Shown here: positions 31,454-39,798 of the stretch, in pieces
Layout: each line of letters opens with the position of its first letter
How positions within the stretch are numbered: position 1 is the stretch's first letter
Assembly: GCA_016183615.1 (NCBI GenBank)
Contig: JACPEG010000027.1
Coordinates: 1 to 64,000 of the forward strand
Direction of reading: 5' to 3'
DNA: 64,000 nucleotides
From: Betaproteobacteria bacterium
GTDB taxonomy: Bacteria; Pseudomonadota; Gammaproteobacteria; Burkholderiales; UBA6910
The notes under the pieces: generated by a model
Told to the model about the DNA's origin: nothing
Database searches by the model: none
The model's input: the letters and a program-made list of their open reading frames with translations, nothing else
Program-made: the position numbers and the translations under genes

Positions 31454-33712
31454 TCAGAACTGGTACTCGAAGCTTGCGGCCACGTGCCGTCCCGGCTGGG
31501 AATAGAAGTCCACCCCCGCCGGGTCGCGGGAATCGGCCTGGCGGATGTCGCTCCACAGCCAGTACTTCCTGTCGAAGAGGTTGTTCACCGCCAGGACGAG
31601 TCGCGCCTGTTTGGCCGGCTTCCACCAGGCCGACAGGTCCACGACTCCGTAGCCCGGCGGGCGGAACCAGACCCCGCCGGTGACGTCCACCCGATCCTTG
31701 TCCGTTGCCGCTCGCAGCCGACCCTCGGCGCCCCAGGCGCCGGCGTCGCGGGAAAGCGCGACTGAAAGCCGGGCCGGCTCGATGCTGTTCAGCGGTTGCC
31801 CGCTGTCTTCATTGGTCCCCCGCGCATAAGCCAGCGCGCCCTCCAGCCGCCAGCCGGGAGTGAAGTCCCAGCCGCCGCGGACTTCCGCCCCGTAGATGCG
31901 CACCTTGCTCAGGTTCACGGACATGAAAGTGGTCCCGAGCCCGGCGATGCAGTTGGGATTCCCCGGGCAGGCGAGCCGCACTCTCTCGATGAAGTCCTGG
32001 TAGCGGTTGTCGAAGACGGCGATCTGGCCGCGCACCCCGGCGCGATTCAAGCGCAGCCCGACCTCCACGCCGGTGCTCGTCTCCGGCTTGAGGCTGGGGT
32101 TGGGACTGATTCCGTAGTTCTGGATGGGGTTGCGAAAGGTGCCGTTCACCTCCTCGTAGTTGGGCGCCCGAAAGCCGCGCACGATCTGGCCGTAGCCGGC
32201 AAGAGCTGGCGAAATCTGCCAAAGCGCGGCCAGCTTGGGCGATATCGCGCTGTCCGTCTGGGAGACGGCCTGCTTGCCGTTGGCGGTGAGCACAGCCTGG
32301 GCCAGGACGTCGACCTCGGGCTTGAGGCGGCGCCGATCGTAGCGCAGCCCCGGGGTGAGAGAGAGCCTGCCGCCAGCCAACCCGGCGATCTCATCCTGAA
32401 CGAACGCTCCCACCGTGTCGGTGACGCCGGTGGCGAAATCCCGCACGGGGAAGTTATCGCCGGCCAGGGACTTGAAGAAGGCGCCGGTGGTCAGGTTCCG
32501 CACCCGGGCATCGCGCAACTCCTCGGTGCGCAGCCGCGACAGATCGGCGCCGAAGGTGAGGAAATGGCTTGCACTCACTGCTTTTTCCAACTGGACACCA
32601 CCGCCGGTGGCGGTCTGCTCGAAAAAGAAGTCCTGTTCCACGGCGCAGTTGTTGCCGGAGCCGAACGAGGCCGAGCAGGTGGCGCTGGTATCGCTGCGGA
32701 CCTGCCGGTTGAAGTTCGCCGTGTCCGAGTCCTGGCGATAGAGGCGCACTGTGGCCCGGTCGTAAAAGCCGCTTCCCGGCTTGTGTTCCCATTCCAAGCT
32801 GCCCCGCACCCGCCGGCCATGATCGTCCCCGCTCGTGGCGGTGACCTTCGGCAGCGTCGATGACAGGCGCAAAACCTGGATATCGACATCCTGGTCGCGG
32901 CCTTCCAGCGCGAGGGCCACTTTGTGACCGGCGGCGGGCTTGAGCAGGAGCTTGGCCAGCAGCCCCCGATCGCGCAGGTCCTGCGGGTTGGGCTCGGTGC
33001 GGTTGGTGGCGACTGTATTTACGTCGCCGTGGTTGTCGAGTTCGGATGCGCCGGTCCGGGTGTAGCCCCACAGCCACTCCAGCGTCTCGCCCCGGCCCGC
33101 TCCGATCAGGGTTCCGGTGAAGCCTTCATTGACCCCGGCGTAACCTGCCCGGGCACGCGCTACAAACTTGTCTTTCCCCTGCAGCAGATCGGCTGGATCC
33201 AGGGTGAGGTAGCCCACCACGCCGCCGATGGCATCCGAGCCGTAGAGACTCGAGGCCGGCCCGCGCAGGATTTCCACGCGCTTCAGGAACTCCAGCGAGG
33301 CGGAAGGCGGCGCGCTCATGGTGAAGTTGGTCGGGCCGCCGCCGTCGCGGAAATCCGGCAGGCGGACCCCATCCACCATCTGGATGACACGGGTGTCCTC
33401 GATGCCGCGGATGTTGGGGCGGGTCGCGCCGAAGCGGCGCAGATCGCGGGAGAACACCATGTCCGGCTCGTCCTTGAAGAGATCGGCTTCGTCGGCCGGC
33501 AGGCGCGTATCGATCTCCTTGCGGCCAATGATGGTCACGGTGGCCGGCACCTTGTCCGCCTCCGTTTCGACGCGGGTGGCAGTGACCACCACATTCCTGA
33601 GGGTGGGGGTATCGGCCTCGGCCATGGCGCCGCTCGTCCAAGCGGCAATGGCAAGGGCAATACCAGCGGCGGGAAACGCCCGACGCGCGGGCAGCAGGGT
33701 CAAAGCAAGCAT
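31454..33712 (-). CDS. TonB-dependent heme/hemoglobin receptor
   Basis: A 752-residue receptor of the hemoglobin/transferrin/lactoferrin receptor type. A signal peptide (about residues 1-33) precedes a TonB box-like NVVVTATR segment, the plug (RPNIRGIEDTRVIQMVDGVRLPD, RVEILRGPASSLYGSDAIGGVV) and a barrel ending in SFEYQF. FRAPNYEEVNG followed by NPSLKPE corresponds to the FRAP/NPNL box of heme receptors, but the conserved His between the two halves is not present. The start is set at ATG 33712, with GGAG 9 bases upstream, rather than the TTG at 33742. A Fur-like site lies at 33804-33818 and a partial GGCTGGCT element at 33748. Confidence 0.9.
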   Translation of the reverse strand: MLALTLLPARRAFPAAGIALAIAAWTSGAMAEADTPTLRNVVVTATRVETEADKVPATVTIIGRKEIDTRLPADEADLFKDEPDMVFSRDLRRFGATRPNIRGIEDTRVIQMVDGVRLPDFRDGGGPTNFTMSAPPSASLEFLKRVEILRGPASSLYGSDAIGGVVGYLTLDPADLLQGKDKFVARARAGYAGVNEGFTGTLIGAGRGETLEWLWGYTRTGASELDNHGDVNTVATNRTEPNPQDLRDRGLLAKLLLKPAAGHKVALALEGRDQDVDIQVLRLSSTLPKVTATSGDDHGRRVRGSLEWEHKPGSGFYDRATVRLYRQDSDTANFNRQVRSDTSATCSASFGSGNNCAVEQDFFFEQTATGGGVQLEKAVSASHFLTFGADLSRLRTEELRDARVRNLTTGAFFKSLAGDNFPVRDFATGVTDTVGAFVQDEIAGLAGGRLSLTPGLRYDRRRLKPEVDVLAQAVLTANGKQAVSQTDSAISPKLAALWQISPALAGYGQIVRGFRAPNYEEVNGTFRNPIQNYGISPNPSLKPETSTGVEVGLRLNRAGVRGQIAVFDNRYQDFIERVRLACPGNPNCIAGLGTTFMSVNLSKVRIYGAEVRGGWDFTPGWRLEGALAYARGTNEDSGQPLNSIEPARLSVALSRDAGAWGAEGRLRAATDKDRVDVTGGVWFRPPGYGVVDLSAWWKPAKQARLVLAVNNLFDRKYWLWSDIRQADSRDPAGVDFYSQPGRHVAASFEYQF

Positions 33713-33747
33713 CGAAGGCAACTCCGTTGTTGAAATGTCCAAACATG

Positions 33748-33787
33748 GGCTGGCTGCCTAGGGCCGTGAGACCCCTGGGTCGCTGGC
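33748..33787 (-). repeat. degenerate GGCTGGCT element upstream of the heme receptor
   Basis: One intact GGCTGGCT (33748-33755) is followed by CCTAGGG...CCCCTGG, which can fold, and a poor second block (TCGCTGGCG). It lies 36-75 bases upstream of the receptor ATG, the same position as the better copies at other genes. Confidence 0.3.
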
Positions 33788-33803
33788 GTATAAACGTTAC
33801 TTG

Positions 33804-33818
33804 ACGAGAATCATTCGT
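33804..33818 (-). promoter_or_regulatory. Fur-box-like site upstream of the heme receptor
   Basis: GAGAATCATTCGT (33806-33818) matches about 8 of 12 informative positions of GATAATnATTATC. It is 92-106 bases upstream of the receptor start. A minus-strand TTATAC at 33793-33788 could be the -10 box. Confidence 0.45.
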
Positions 33819-33900
33819 TTTGCCGGTCAACCGGAAGGTTGCGCATCGGCGAATTGAATTGAAAGTCAAAAAAAAGCCAGCCCGCAAAAATGACATGCTT

Positions 33901-33932
33901 GGCTGGCTGTTTCCGGATGGAAATGGCTGGCT
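33901..33932 (-). repeat. GGCTGGCT twin-repeat hairpin element, copy 4
   Basis: GGCTGGCT at 33901-33908 and 33925-33932, 24 bases apart, enclosing the perfect hairpin TTTCC-GGAT-GGAAA (33910-33923). It lies between hemP and the heme receptor. With copy 1 it shares the longer edge GCTTGGCTGGCT. Confidence 0.65.
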
Positions 33933-33995
33933 GGCGGACCCGTGCGGGCTCAAGAGGCGGGTCCCCAATTCATGATTCGACTATGCGCGCATGAT

Positions 33996-34193
33996 TCAAG
34001 CTGTCAGTATCAGCTTGCCCTTGCCGGTCAAGCGCAGTCGGTATTCCCTGCCCGCGTGCTCGATGACCACTTCATTGCCGCGGTCGAACAGCTCTGCGCT
34101 GGTCATGCGTCGCACCGGCAATCGCTGCGGCGCGCTTTTGGGCTGCTTGCCGTGCTTCGCGTTCCCGGCTTGCGCCGATTTGTTTTCCATCAT
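33996..34193 (-). CDS. hemP: hemin uptake protein HemP
   Basis: A 65-residue HemP/HmuP protein. The C-terminal half carries the family signature: a MTSAELF segment, then EVVIEHAGREYRLRLTGKGKLIL, with a basic, low-complexity N-terminus. In related bacteria HemP/HmuP is needed for heme utilisation and activates heme-receptor expression. It lies directly before the heme receptor on the same strand, separated by 283 bases with regulatory elements, which suits such a role. The second methionine is an equally possible start. Confidence 0.88.
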   Translation of the reverse strand: MMENKSAQAGNAKHGKQPKSAPQRLPVRRMTSAELFDRGNEVVIEHAGREYRLRLTGKGKLILTA

Positions 34194-34247
34194 TACGCTC
34201 CCTGGGCCCGCCCGTTATTGGGAATCCCGGGGCGGGCATCGATTACG

Positions 34248-35048
34248 CTATCGCTTCGCATCCGCCGCCAGGGTTTCCGGCCCGGCGGCGATTTGCCGGG
34301 ATCGCCGGTCCCGGAACCAGGCGTATAACAGCCAACCGGCCGGGATCAACACCATGCTATAGGTGAGCCACTGGCCGTAGGCGCCCTCCGGCCCATAGGG
34401 TTCCGTGGCGATGTGCCAGAATTCGTTGTCGAGCGGCAGGATGTCGGCCTCCGTGAACTCGTGGAACGAGTAGATAAACAGCTGCACCACGAAAACCGCC
34501 AGGAAAATTGCAGTCACCTGCAACAGCCGCGGCAAGTTCACCCGCTTGCCGTAGCGCGCCCAGCCCCAGGCCAATCCCGCGGCAGCGGCCACGCCGAGCG
34601 CTGCGCCCGCGAGCATGTCGCCGGTACCGGTGTTGAACAGCAATGCGCTCAGCATCAGCGCCGTCTCCATGCCTTCGCGGGTAATCATGAGCAGGGTGAA
34701 CGCAAAAACACCCAGCGCTGCGGCTCGCCCGTCTTTGCGCGCCTCGCCTTCCAGTCGCGTGGTGATTTCCGCTCGCAACCGCGGCGCTTTGCGCCACATG
34801 TAGACGATGAGCGAGGCCACCAGCACCGCGGCCACCAGCGCCAGCAGGCCCTCCCACAGGGGCTTGTTTTCCGCCTGGGCGAACAGCAAGCTCGCGCCGA
34901 TGCTGGCGACGACCGCTGCGCCGATGCCCCAGTACACGGCGCGGGCGAGATGGGCGCGGCCGGTCTTGTTGAGGTAGGCCAGCATGATGGCCACGATCAG
35001 AAAGGCCTCGATACCTTCCCGCAGAGTGATGACAAGAGTCGATAGCAT
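34248..35048 (-). CDS. FTR1-family iron permease
   Basis: A 266-residue inner-membrane protein with seven predicted helices. It has the two REGxE-type iron motifs of FTR1/EfeU permeases, REGIEAF at about residues 10-16 and REGMETA in the middle. It imports iron, usually after oxidation or reduction by partner proteins; no EfeO/EfeB-like partner is adjacent. It is preceded by bfd 10 bases upstream and is probably in the same Fur-controlled transcript with the DUF2325 gene. Confidence 0.9.
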   Translation of the reverse strand: MLSTLVITLREGIEAFLIVAIMLAYLNKTGRAHLARAVYWGIGAAVVASIGASLLFAQAENKPLWEGLLALVAAVLVASLIVYMWRKAPRLRAEITTRLEGEARKDGRAAALGVFAFTLLMITREGMETALMLSALLFNTGTGDMLAGAALGVAAAAGLAWGWARYGKRVNLPRLLQVTAIFLAVFVVQLFIYSFHEFTEADILPLDNEFWHIATEPYGPEGAYGQWLTYSMVLIPAGWLLYAWFRDRRSRQIAAGPETLAADAKR

Positions 35049-35058
35049 GGGAACCTCC

Positions 35059-35253
35059 CTAGGTTGCCGGTTGTAAACAGTGATTACCGGGGGCTGCCGC
35101 CTCCTTCAGTATCTCCTTGGCGAAGTGGGCGCATTTTCCGCACTGGGACGCGACCCCCAGGCATTCCTTCAACTCGCCCAAGGTCCTCACCCCGCACTGG
35201 GCGCAGTCGCGGACCTGCTTGTCGGTCACTCCGCGGCAGAGACATACGTACAT
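35059..35253 (-). CDS. bfd: bacterioferritin-associated ferredoxin
   Basis: A 64-residue [2Fe-2S] protein. The four ligands follow the Bfd pattern: CLCRGVT at the N-terminus (Cys4 and Cys6) and ASQCGKCAHFAKEIL (Cys38 and Cys41). It reduces the iron core of bacterioferritin to release Fe(II) under iron starvation. The start at 35253 has GAGGAA 8 bases upstream. Placement behind a Fur-boxed promoter fits its role, and the partner bfr is 15 kb away in this window. Confidence 0.92.
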   Translation of the reverse strand: MYVCLCRGVTDKQVRDCAQCGVRTLGELKECLGVASQCGKCAHFAKEILKEAAAPGNHCLQPAT

Positions 35254-35288
35254 GGTGTGTTCCTCAAACAGAAATCGAGCCCAAACAC

Positions 35289-35624
35289 CTAGCCCTTGCG
35301 AACACCATGGGGGCAGCCCTCGCACCCCTGCGCTGCCCGCGTGGCCACTCCGGCTAGGGATTGGATCAGGCACGAGGCGGAACGGCGGCATGCCACCACC
35401 CTGAGGCCGTGGCGCTTGCCCAGTTCCCGGAAGCTCTTCATCACGTTGTGGCCGAGGAAATCCGTGAAAAGGATCAGCAGATCAATGTCCCCGGGGGAGC
35501 CGTTAAGGCGCCGCTGGTGCGACGGGCTCCGGCCCGACACGTGCTCGACCACCGTTATTCCCAGGCTGCCTAGTAAATCCGGGATATTGCCCAACCGGTC
35601 CGCGCCGACGATCATCGCGTTCAC
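35289..35624 (-). CDS. DUF2325 domain protein
   Basis: A 111-residue protein of the DUF2325 family, small Rossmann-like proteins of unknown role (IVGADRLGNIPDLLGSLGITVVEHVSGR, then LLILFTDFLGHNVMKSFRELGKRH). The C-terminal part has Cys in CRRSASC and GCEGCPHG that may bind metal. The start is taken as the GTG at 35624 because AAGGGAGGG lies 5-6 bases before it; the ATG at 35615 is the alternative. It is first in a transcript with bfd and the FTR1 permease, read from a promoter with a Fur box. Confidence 0.75.
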   Translation of the reverse strand: MNAMIVGADRLGNIPDLLGSLGITVVEHVSGRSPSHQRRLNGSPGDIDLLILFTDFLGHNVMKSFRELGKRHGLRVVACRRSASCLIQSLAGVATRAAQGCEGCPHGVRKG

Positions 35625-35671
35625 ACTACCCTCCCTTGTTAAGAACACCTCTCATGTATCAGGCAATACAG

Positions 35672-35699
35672 ATGATAATAGTTCTTATTTGTAAGTCAA
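35672..35699 (-). promoter_or_regulatory. promoter with overlapping Fur box (DUF2325-bfd-ftr1)
   Basis: On the minus strand TTGACT (35699-35694) and TATCAT (35677-35672) are separated by 16 bases. TGATAATAGTTCTTA (35673-35687) matches 11-12 of 15 positions of the TGATAATnATTATCA Fur consensus and covers the -10 box. Repression by iron-loaded Fur is expected. Confidence 0.7.
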
Positions 35700-35756
35700 G
35701 CTATTTTTCTCAATTACGCATTTTCATGGTGTTAGACAAAGTCCATATTTTAGGCA

Positions 35757-35785
35757 TTGACTTTAAAAGTGAGAATTATTATCAT
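35757..35785 (+). promoter_or_regulatory. promoter with overlapping Fur box (fbpABC)
   Basis: TTGACT (35757-35762), a 17-base spacer and TATCAT (35780-35785) form a good sigma-70 promoter. TGAGAATTATTATCA (35770-35784) matches 14 of 15 positions of the 7-1-7 Fur consensus and covers the -10 box. The start site would be near 35792, 42 bases before the fbpA ATG. Confidence 0.85.
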
Positions 35786-35833
35786 CTTTTTCGTCGCAAC
35801 CCATTCTCTGGTTATTCCTGAAAGGAGTCTCTG

Positions 35834-36844
35834 ATGTCCCCGAAGCAGATTTTTCGCGCGGCGGCGCTGGCCGTGGCGGGCGCGTTTCTGAGCGGCCCGG
35901 CCGCCGCAGCCGAGGAGCTGGTGGTCTACTCGGCCCGCATCGAGCAGCTCATCAAGCCCATGTTCGACGCCTACACGAAGGAAACGGGCGTCAAGATCAC
36001 GTTCATCACCGATAAGGAGGGCGCCCTCATCGAACGCCTGAAAGCGGAAGGGCCCAATACCCCCGCCGACATGTTGATCACGGTGGATGCCGGCAACCTG
36101 TGGCAGGCCACCAACGAGGGGCTGCTGAAGCCGGTGCAATCGGAAGCGCTCGGGAAGAACGTGCCGGTCCACCTGAAGGATCCCCAGAACCGGTGGTTCG
36201 GCCTTTCGGTGCGCTCCCGCACGATTTTCTACAACACCCAGAAGGTGAAGCCCGCGGAGCTATCGAGCTACGAAGACCTGGCAAGCTCCAAATGGAAAGG
36301 CCGGCTCTGCCTGCGCACCTCCAAGAAGGTGTACAACCAGTCGCTGGTGGCCATGATGATCGCCGAGCACGGTGAGCCCAAGACCGAGCAGCTCGTGAAG
36401 GGCTGGGTGGCCAACCTTGCCACCGACCCCTTCCCCGACGACACCAAGATGCTGGAGGCGATCGCTGCCGGCCAGTGCGACGTGGGCATGGCGAACACCT
36501 ATTACTTCGGCCGGCTCGTGGCAAAAAAGCCCAATCTCCCGCTGGGCATCTTCTGGGCCAACCAGCAGGGCAGCGGCGTTCACGTGAACGTCTCGGGTGC
36601 GGGAATCACCAAGCACGCGAAGCATGACAAGGAAGCACTGAAGCTGCTGGAGTGGCTGTCTTCGGAGAAGGCCCAGAATCTGTTCGCCGATGTGAACATG
36701 GAGTTCCCGGTGAACGCCAGGGTGAAGCCCGACCCGGTGGTGGCAGCCTGGGGCAGCTTCAAGCAGAACCTGATCAATGTTGCGAAAGCGGGCGAGCTGC
36801 AGGCCGCCGCGGTGAAGCTCATGGACCGGGCGGGGTACAAGTGA
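35834..36844 (+). CDS. fbpA: ferric iron ABC transporter substrate-binding protein
   Basis: A 336-residue periplasmic binding protein of the FbpA/FutA/AfuA family. The signal peptide ends at AAAAEE (about residue 24), and the mature protein opens with LVVYSAR, the usual start of this family. The paired tyrosines that bind Fe(III) are in [10 protein letters not shown] (about residues 218-227). The ATG has AAAGGAG upstream. First gene of the fbpABC operon, under a strong Fur-controlled promoter. Two hairpins after its stop may let it be made in excess over the permease. Confidence 0.95.
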   Translation: MSPKQIFRAAALAVAGAFLSGPAAAAEELVVYSARIEQLIKPMFDAYTKETGVKITFITDKEGALIERLKAEGPNTPADMLITVDAGNLWQATNEGLLKPVQSEALGKNVPVHLKDPQNRWFGLSVRSRTIFYNTQKVKPAELSSYEDLASSKWKGRLCLRTSKKVYNQSLVAMMIAEHGEPKTEQLVKGWVANLATDPFPDDTKMLEAIAAGQCDVGMANTYYFGRLVAKKPNLPLGIFWANQQGSGVHVNVSGAGITKHAKHDKEALKLLEWLSSEKAQNLFADVNMEFPVNARVKPDPVVAAWGSFKQNLINVAKAGELQAAAVKLMDRAGYK

Positions 36845-36845
36845 G

Positions 36846-36922
36846 GTTAAGGCCGTTAACCGAGTTAACGGCTTAACTCCGCGCGTTGGAGCGGACCCAC
36901 TTCCGGGCCGTTCAACGCGCGG
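36846..36922 (+). other. two tandem hairpins between fbpA and fbpB
   Basis: GTTAAGGCCGTTAAC (36846-36860) pairs with GTTAACGGCTTAAC (36864-36877) with one bulge, and CCGCGCGTTG (36879-36888) pairs exactly with CAACGCGCGG (36913-36922). Hairpins after a binding-protein gene commonly stabilise its mRNA or attenuate read-through into the permease gene. Confidence 0.65.
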
Positions 36923-36942
36923 CGATGCTCGAAGGTGAAGGG

Positions 36943-38616
36943 ATGACTAACGGCAGGATTGCAGGGCAGCGAACGGAGCTCCCGGCTTCGTATCCCTTCC
37001 TGCGTTTTTCATCCTTCGCGTCCTGGCGGCTCGTGCCTTTCGCCATGGCCGCCGTGGTGCTGATCCCGGTCGGGATCGTCCTCTCTTCATTCCTCAATCC
37101 GGCGACGGACATCTGGCAGCACCTGGTCGAAACCGTCCTCGCCGGCCTGCTCGTCAATACCTTCTGGCTCGTGCTGGGCGTCGCCCTCGGCACCCTGGTG
37201 CTCGGGGTCGGATTCGCCTGGCTCACCGCGGTATGCGAGTTTCCCGGGCGGCGGATGTTCACCTGGGCCCTGCTGCTGCCGCTCGCCATCCCGTCCTACG
37301 TGACGGCGTTCGTCTTCATCAGCCTGTTCGATTTCACCGGCCCGGTCCAGACCGCGCTGCGCGACTGGATCGGCCCCGATCTCTTCTGGTTCCCCAAGGC
37401 GCGAGGGCGCTTCGGTATTCTCACGGTGATGATCCTCGCCCTCTATCCCTACGTGTACCTGCTGGCCCGCAATGCCTTTCTCACCCAGGGCAAGCGGGTG
37501 CTGGAAGCCGGCCAGTCCCTGGGCCTCAACCAGGTGCAGGGGTTTTTCCGGGTGGCGCTGCCCATGGCCCGTCCGTGGATCGCCTCCGGCGTCATGCTCG
37601 CCCTCATGGAAACCCTGGCCGATTTCGGCACCGTCGCGGTGTTCAACTACGACACATTCACCACCGCCATCTACAAGGCCTGGTTCGGGATGTTTTCGCT
37701 CAGCGCCGCCTCCCAGCTCGCCTCCGTGCTCATCGTCATCGCCTTCGTGACCCTGATCGTCGAGCAACAGTCCCGCTCGCGCCAGCGCTTCCACGACACA
37801 CGCCTGTCGCCGCGCATGGAACGCATCGGGCTTTCCGGCTGGCGCGGATGGCTCGCCTGTACCCTCGCCGCCGCGGTGCTCATCGCAGGGTTCGTCCTGC
37901 CGGTGGGACAGCTCCTCGTGTGGTCCGCCGGCGTCGTGGTCCAGGACTTCGACCAGCGCTACCTGGGATTCCTCGGCCATTCGCTGCTGCTGTCGGGCGC
38001 AGCGGCGCTGATCACCGCCGCCATCGCGCTGCTGGTGGCCTACGCCGGCCGCCGTCACCACGACCCGGCGACCCGCGTCACCATCCGCATCGCCACCGTC
38101 GGTTATGCGCTTCCGGGCGCGGTTCTCGCGGTCGGGATTTTCATTCCGATCGCCTGGGTGGACCGCTGGGTGACGGGCGTCGCGGGCGGCGCTCTTGGCC
38201 TTCAGCCCGGATTCCTCATCCAGGGCACGGTGCTTGCGATGCTGGTCGCCTACGTGGCGCGCTTCCTCGCCGTCGGCCACAGCCCCGTGGACAGCGCCAT
38301 GCACCGCATCACCCGCAGCGTGGACGAGGCGGCCATGAGCCTCGGACTATCGGGCCTGCGCATGCTGCAGCGGGTGCACCTTCCCATCCTGCGCGGGGGA
38401 CTCCTCACCGCAGCCACGCTGGTGTTCGTGGACGTGATGAAGGAGATGCCCATCACCTTGATGACCCGCCCCTTCGGCTGGGACACCCTGGCGGTGCGCA
38501 TTTTCGAGCTTACCTCCGAGGGGGAATGGGAGCGGGCCGCGCTGCCTGCCGTGGCCTTGGTGCTGGCCGGGCTGGTTCCCATCATCCTGCTGGTCCGGCA
38601 ATCCGAGAAGGCCTGA
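36943..38616 (+). CDS. fbpB: ferric iron ABC transporter permease
   Basis: A 557-residue permease with two tandem binding-protein-dependent transport domains, about twelve transmembrane helices in total. Each half has an EAA-type loop: EAGQSLGLNQVQGFFRVALP in the first half and DEAAMSLGLSGLRMLQRVHLP in the second. This double length is typical of FbpB. ATG 36943 is preferred because GAAGGTGAAGGG precedes it; an upstream in-frame ATG at 36886 lies inside the hairpin zone. Confidence 0.93.
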   Translation: MTNGRIAGQRTELPASYPFLRFSSFASWRLVPFAMAAVVLIPVGIVLSSFLNPATDIWQHLVETVLAGLLVNTFWLVLGVALGTLVLGVGFAWLTAVCEFPGRRMFTWALLLPLAIPSYVTAFVFISLFDFTGPVQTALRDWIGPDLFWFPKARGRFGILTVMILALYPYVYLLARNAFLTQGKRVLEAGQSLGLNQVQGFFRVALPMARPWIASGVMLALMETLADFGTVAVFNYDTFTTAIYKAWFGMFSLSAASQLASVLIVIAFVTLIVEQQSRSRQRFHDTRLSPRMERIGLSGWRGWLACTLAAAVLIAGFVLPVGQLLVWSAGVVVQDFDQRYLGFLGHSLLLSGAAALITAAIALLVAYAGRRHHDPATRVTIRIATVGYALPGAVLAVGIFIPIAWVDRWVTGVAGGALGLQPGFLIQGTVLAMLVAYVARFLAVGHSPVDSAMHRITRSVDEAAMSLGLSGLRMLQRVHLPILRGGLLTAATLVFVDVMKEMPITLMTRPFGWDTLAVRIFELTSEGEWERAALPAVALVLAGLVPIILLVRQSEKA

Positions 38617-38661
38617 GCCCTCCCCTCCCGGTTTGCCGCGGCAGGCGGGTAAAATGCAGTC

Positions 38662-39750
38662 ATGGACGCTCCGTCCCAACTCCTGGAACTGCGGCGCATC
38701 AGCCACGCCTACGGCGAGCGCCAGGTGGTGAAGGATCTGTCGTTCTCCCTCGGGAAAGGCGCCATCGGCTGCCTGCTCGGGCAAAGCGGCTGCGGCAAGA
38801 CCACGGTGCTGCGTTGCATCGCCGGGTTCGAGCACATCGGGGACGGCGAGATCCGGCTGAACGGCCATCTCGTTTCGGGTAACGGATCCCATGTCCCGCC
38901 CGAGCAGCGGCGCGTCGGCATGGTATTCCAGGATTACGCCCTGTTTCCCCATCTCACGGTGGCAAGCAACGTGGCCTTCGGCCTTCACGGCATGGATAAG
39001 GCCGCGCGCGCCGGGCGCGTCGCGGAACTGCTGGGGGTGGTGGGCCTGGAAGGCGCCGCCGACAGCTATCCCCACCAGCTCTCCGGCGGCCAGCAGCAAA
39101 GGGTCGCGCTGGCCCGGGCCTTGGCGCCACGGCCCGATCTGTTGCTTCTCGATGAACCGTTCTCCAACCTGGACGTGGACCTGCGGGAGCGCCTGTCGCT
39201 GGAGGTGCGGGACATCCTGAAAAGTCAGAACGCCACGGCGATCCTGGTAACCCACGACCAGCATGAGGCGTTCGCGCTCGCGGACGAGGTGGGCATCATG
39301 CAGGACGGCGAGATCCAGCAATGGGACACGCCCTACAATCTCTACCACAAGCCGGTGAACCGCTTTGTCGCCGACTTCGTGGGCCAGGGCGTGTTCGTGG
39401 AGGGACGGGTGCTGAACCCGAGGCAGGTGGAAATCGAGCTGGGCATCCTCACCGGAGACATTCCCCATGAGTGCACCGCGGGCTGCCAGATCTGCGGTCG
39501 CGGCTGCCGGGTGGAAGTGCTGCTGAGGCCCGATGACATCGTGCACGACGACACCAGTGCCATGAAGGCGGAGGTGCTGAACAAGGCCTTCCGCGGCGCC
39601 GACATCCTCTACACCCTGCGCCTTCCGAGCGGGGCCAGGGCGTTTTCCCTGGTTCCGTCCCACCACAACCACGCGCTGGGGGAGAGAATCGGCATCCGTC
39701 TGGAAGCCGATCACGTGGTGGCGTTCAGGAAAGCCGCGCCCGGTCGGTAG
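38662..39750 (+). CDS. fbpC: ferric iron ABC transporter ATP-binding protein
   Basis: A 362-residue ATPase. Walker [10 protein letters not shown] (residues 40-48), Q-loop FQDYALFP, signature LSGGQQQR (140-147), Walker B LLLLDEPF and the switch His in VTHDQ are all present. The C-terminal regulatory domain contains a cysteine cluster C-x3-C-x2-C-x3-C (Cys271, 275, 278, 282) just before VLLRPDDI, which could bind iron or a cluster and gate transport (inference). It starts 45 bases after fbpB, with its frame clearly set by the family N-terminus. Confidence 0.94.
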   Translation: MDAPSQLLELRRISHAYGERQVVKDLSFSLGKGAIGCLLGQSGCGKTTVLRCIAGFEHIGDGEIRLNGHLVSGNGSHVPPEQRRVGMVFQDYALFPHLTVASNVAFGLHGMDKAARAGRVAELLGVVGLEGAADSYPHQLSGGQQQRVALARALAPRPDLLLLDEPFSNLDVDLRERLSLEVRDILKSQNATAILVTHDQHEAFALADEVGIMQDGEIQQWDTPYNLYHKPVNRFVADFVGQGVFVEGRVLNPRQVEIELGILTGDIPHECTAGCQICGRGCRVEVLLRPDDIVHDDTSAMKAEVLNKAFRGADILYTLRLPSGARAFSLVPSHHNHALGERIGIRLEADHVVAFRKAAPGR

Positions 39751-39798
39751 GAGGGGATTTATCCCCGACAAAGGTCGCGAATGAATTCGCTCCTACCG
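39745..39798. repeat. REP-like palindromic repeat between fbpC and mltB
   Basis: CGGTAGGAG (39744-39753) is inverse complementary to CTCCTACCG (39790-39798). It resembles the element at 190-239 in its GTAGGAG ends and its TTTATCC / AATTCGCTCC internal words. It overlaps the stop codons of both convergent genes and may act as a bidirectional transcription end. Confidence 0.65.
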
